A stretch of DNA of 8,615 nucleotides from Massilia sp. UBA2604 (GTDB lineage: Bacteria; Pseudomonadota; Gammaproteobacteria; Burkholderiales; Burkholderiaceae_D). Both the position numbers and the translations under genes were made by a program. Each line of letters starts with the position of its first letter. Within the stretch, counting starts at the first letter, position 1. The notes below the pieces were generated by a model. The model did not search any database, was not told the DNA's origin, and saw only the letters and a program-made list of their open reading frames with translations. Below, piece after piece: positions 7,156 to 8,615 of the stretch. The stretch covers positions 1-8,615 of the forward strand of contig DDKG01000370.1 of NCBI GenBank assembly GCA_002339265.1, in the 5' to 3' direction.

Positions 7156-8393
7156 ACCATCCCATGCACGATCGTCTTACCGCCTGGATCGATGCGCACT
7201 TCGACGAGCAGGTCGCCTTCTTGCAGGAGGTCGTGCGCATTCCGACCGATACCCCGCCGGGCAATAACGCGCCGCATGCCGAGGCGGTGGCGGCCATGCT
7301 GGAAGGCGCCGGCTGGCCGGTCGAGCGCCATGCGGTGCCGGCGCAGGAGGTCCTCGACCACGGGCTACAAAGCATCACGAACCTGATCGTGCGCCGCGCG
7401 TATGGCGCCGGCGGCCCGACGCTGGCGCTGAACGCCCATGGCGACGTGGTGCCTCCGGGCGAGGGCTGGACCCGGCCGCCGTATGGCGCCGTGATCGAGG
7501 ACGGCTACCTGTACGGGCGCGCGGCGGCAGTGTCCAAAAGCGACTTCGCCACCTATGTGTTCGCGACCCGCGCGCTGGAGGCGCTGGGCGTGCCCTTGTC
7601 GGGCGCGGTCGAACTGCACTTCACCTACGACGAGGAAGTCGGCGGCCTGCTGGGACCGGACTGGTTGCTGGCCCGGGGCCTGACCCGGCCCGACTACGTG
7701 ATCGCGGCCGGTTTCGGCTACGGCATCGTCACCGCCCACAACGCCTGCCTGCAACTGGAAGTGACCGTGCACGGCAAGGCCGGGCATGGCGCGATGCCGG
7801 AGACCGCGGTCGACGCCCTGCAGGCCGCCACGAAGGTGCTGAATGCGATCTACGGCGAACTGCCCGAGCTGAAGAAAACTCGCAGCGATGTACCCGGCAT
7901 CGGCTCGCCGACCATGATCGTCGGCCGCATCGATGGCGGGACCAATACCAATGTCGTGCCGGGGAAGGTCGTGCTGCGCCTGGACCGGCGCATGATTCCG
8001 GAAGAAGACCCGGTGGCGGTGGAGGCACGGGTGCGCGCCCTGATCGAGGATGCGGTGCGTGGCATGCCCGGCATCCGCCTCGAGATCCGGCGCCTGCTGC
8101 TGTCGCAGGCGCTGCGGCCCTTGCCCGGCGTGGCGCCCCTGGTGGAGCGCCTGCAGCGCCATGGCCGCGCCATCATGGGTGAGGAGATTGCGGCGCATGG
8201 CACGCCGCTGTATGCGGATGCGCGGCTGTATGGCGAGCGTAGCATCCCGACGGTGCTGTATGGGGCCGGGCCGCGCACGGTGGAGGAGTCGAATGCCAAG
8301 AAGGCCGACGAACGGTTGCAGCTGGAGGATTTGCGCAAGGCGACCAAGGTGGTGGCGCTGACGCTGTTGGATTTTCTCGGGCTGCAGCCTTAG
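7152..8393 (+). CDS. M20-family (ArgE/DapE-like) hydrolase homologue with altered metal site
   Basis: This is a 413-residue cytoplasmic protein with the M20 architecture: catalytic halves at about 10-195 and 315-410 and a dimerisation insert at about 197-310. It keeps NAHGDVVP (H96, D98), the TYDEEVGG pair E161 and E162, and GKAGHGAMP (H212). Three canonical metal-ligand positions appear changed: the bridging Asp of GRGxxD is Val127 (GRAAAVSKSDF), the Glu/Asp of the EPT segment is Ala186 (VIAAGFGYGIVTAH), and the C-terminal His of the AHxxDE box is Lys383 (NAKKADERL). The rest is intact, with no frameshift. The ATG at 7152 overlaps the puuD stop, with GGAAAGG at 7141-7147 as ribosome site, so it is made together with PuuD. 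By context it may act on a purine-derived ureide or amide. By sequence it is only an M20 homologue, and it could be an enzyme with different metal chemistry or a non-catalytic protein. Confidence 0.88.
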   Translation: MNHPMHDRLTAWIDAHFDEQVAFLQEVVRIPTDTPPGNNAPHAEAVAAMLEGAGWPVERHAVPAQEVLDHGLQSITNLIVRRAYGAGGPTLALNAHGDVVPPGEGWTRPPYGAVIEDGYLYGRAAAVSKSDFATYVFATRALEALGVPLSGAVELHFTYDEEVGGLLGPDWLLARGLTRPDYVIAAGFGYGIVTAHNACLQLEVTVHGKAGHGAMPETAVDALQAATKVLNAIYGELPELKKTRSDVPGIGSPTMIVGRIDGGTNTNVVPGKVVLRLDRRMIPEEDPVAVEARVRALIEDAVRGMPGIRLEIRRLLLSQALRPLPGVAPLVERLQRHGRAIMGEEIAAHGTPLYADARLYGERSIPTVLYGAGPRTVEESNAKKADERLQLEDLRKATKVVALTLLDFLGLQP

Positions 8394-8403
8394 CGTGCTG
8401 CAG
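8382..8403 (+). terminator. Weak stem-loop over the M20 stop codon
   Basis: CTGCAGC (8382-8388) pairs with GCTGCAG (8397-8403) around an 8-nt loop containing the TAG stop. The downstream bases are moderately T-rich (TTTATT near 8411-8416) but there is no clean T-run. It could help end the puuD-M20 transcript. Confidence 0.3.
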
Positions 8404-8428
8404 AACTTCGTTTATTGTTGGCCCAAAA

Positions 8429-8534
8429 ACGTCGTTCCCGCGGAGGCGGGAACCTAAGCTTATACGCACACCACTTAAATAAATCGAAGTGGCTGCGCAA
8501 AAGACTTAGGTTCCCGCCTGCGCGGGAACGACGT
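8429..8534. repeat. 106-bp nested palindrome, REP doublet or MITE-like element
   Basis: Left arm 8429-8458 and right arm 8505-8534 are inverted copies of a 30-bp sequence matching at 29 positions. Each arm is itself a hairpin: GTTCCCGC (8433-8440) pairs with GCGGGAAC (8445-8452) over loop GGAG, and the right arm has the same 8-bp stem over loop CTGC. The 46-nt centre holds a third hairpin: CGCA 8465-8468 with TGCG 8494-8497, and CCACTT 8471-8476 with AAGTGG 8487-8492. The GTTCCCGC..GCGGGAAC core resembles REP-type intergenic repeats widespread in proteobacteria, which are moved by RAYT transposases. No transposase is in the window. It lies between the M20 stop and the stop of the next minus-strand gene, so it may also end transcription from both sides. 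Confidence 0.85.
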
Positions 8535-8548
8535 GTTGATGCTACGGA

Positions 8549-8615
8549 TTACTTCTGCTTGAGCGAGCGCTCGAACAGTTCATAGATCCGGCGGTACTGG
8601 TCATACCACGCCTCC
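8549..8615 (-). CDS. C-terminal end of an unidentified minus-strand gene
   Basis: Only the last 21 codons and a TAA stop (8549-8551) are inside the window. The tail EAWYDQYRRIYELFERSLKQK is charged and helical, with Tyr-rich spacing. Endings of this kind (YxxYRxxY) are seen in FGGY-type carbohydrate kinases, which is a guess from a very short segment. It converges on the puuD-M20 unit with the palindromic repeat between them. The 155 nt between the two stops hold only that repeat and a weak hairpin. Confidence 0.5.
   Translation of the reverse strand, partial: EAWYDQYRRIYELFERSLKQK

Noticed and set aside
1..8615. CRISPR arrays, tRNA or rRNA genes, insertion sequences with transposase, phage genes
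   Set aside because: No regularly spaced direct repeats, RNA gene signatures or transposase/integrase-like proteins were seen on either strand.

Overview
The window is GC-rich DNA with tightly packed genes, ATGA start/stop overlaps and short spacers. The gene types and the dispersed intergenic palindromes suggest a betaproteobacterium, most likely Burkholderiales (Oxalobacteraceae such as Massilia, Duganella or Janthinobacterium). This placement is an inference from style and gene content, not from a marker gene.

The theme is urate and ureide (purine) catabolism. From left to right on the + strand there is the 3' part of an NCS1-family nucleobase/allantoin/hydantoin permease (cut by the window start), a cupin-AraC regulator overlapping it by 4 nt, and a secreted class-C beta-lactamase-like serine hydrolase. 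The hydrolase converges on a minus-strand pair. A 26-nt gap, almost all one 9-bp GC hairpin, separates the two transcription units. The minus-strand pair is a LysR-type regulator followed after 3 nt by a 584-codon fusion of OHCU decarboxylase (UraD) with allantoate amidohydrolase (AllC, M20 family). Divergent from the LysR gene, across a regulatory gap of about 130 nt, lies puuD, the membrane-bound cytochrome-c urate oxidase. A second M20-family gene overlaps puuD by 4 nt.

Together the genes could import a purine or ureide (permease), oxidise urate to 5-hydroxyisourate at the membrane (PuuD), decarboxylate OHCU to allantoin (UraD half) and hydrolyse allantoate (AllC half). Hydroxyisourate hydrolase (uraH/pucM) and allantoinase (puuE/allB) are needed to join these steps. 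They are not in the window and may lie upstream of the permease.

The least expected items are these. The M20 protein behind puuD appears to lack three of the five canonical metal ligands (Val, Ala and Lys replace Asp, Glu/Asp and His), although the AllC half of the fusion in the same locus keeps all of them. The uraD-allC fusion joins two non-consecutive pathway steps. The LysR/puuD gap carries nested dyads. A 106-bp nested palindrome (30-bp arms, 29/30 matching) after the M20 gene resembles a REP doublet or MITE. The window ends in the last 21 codons of a minus-strand gene whose family is not certain.
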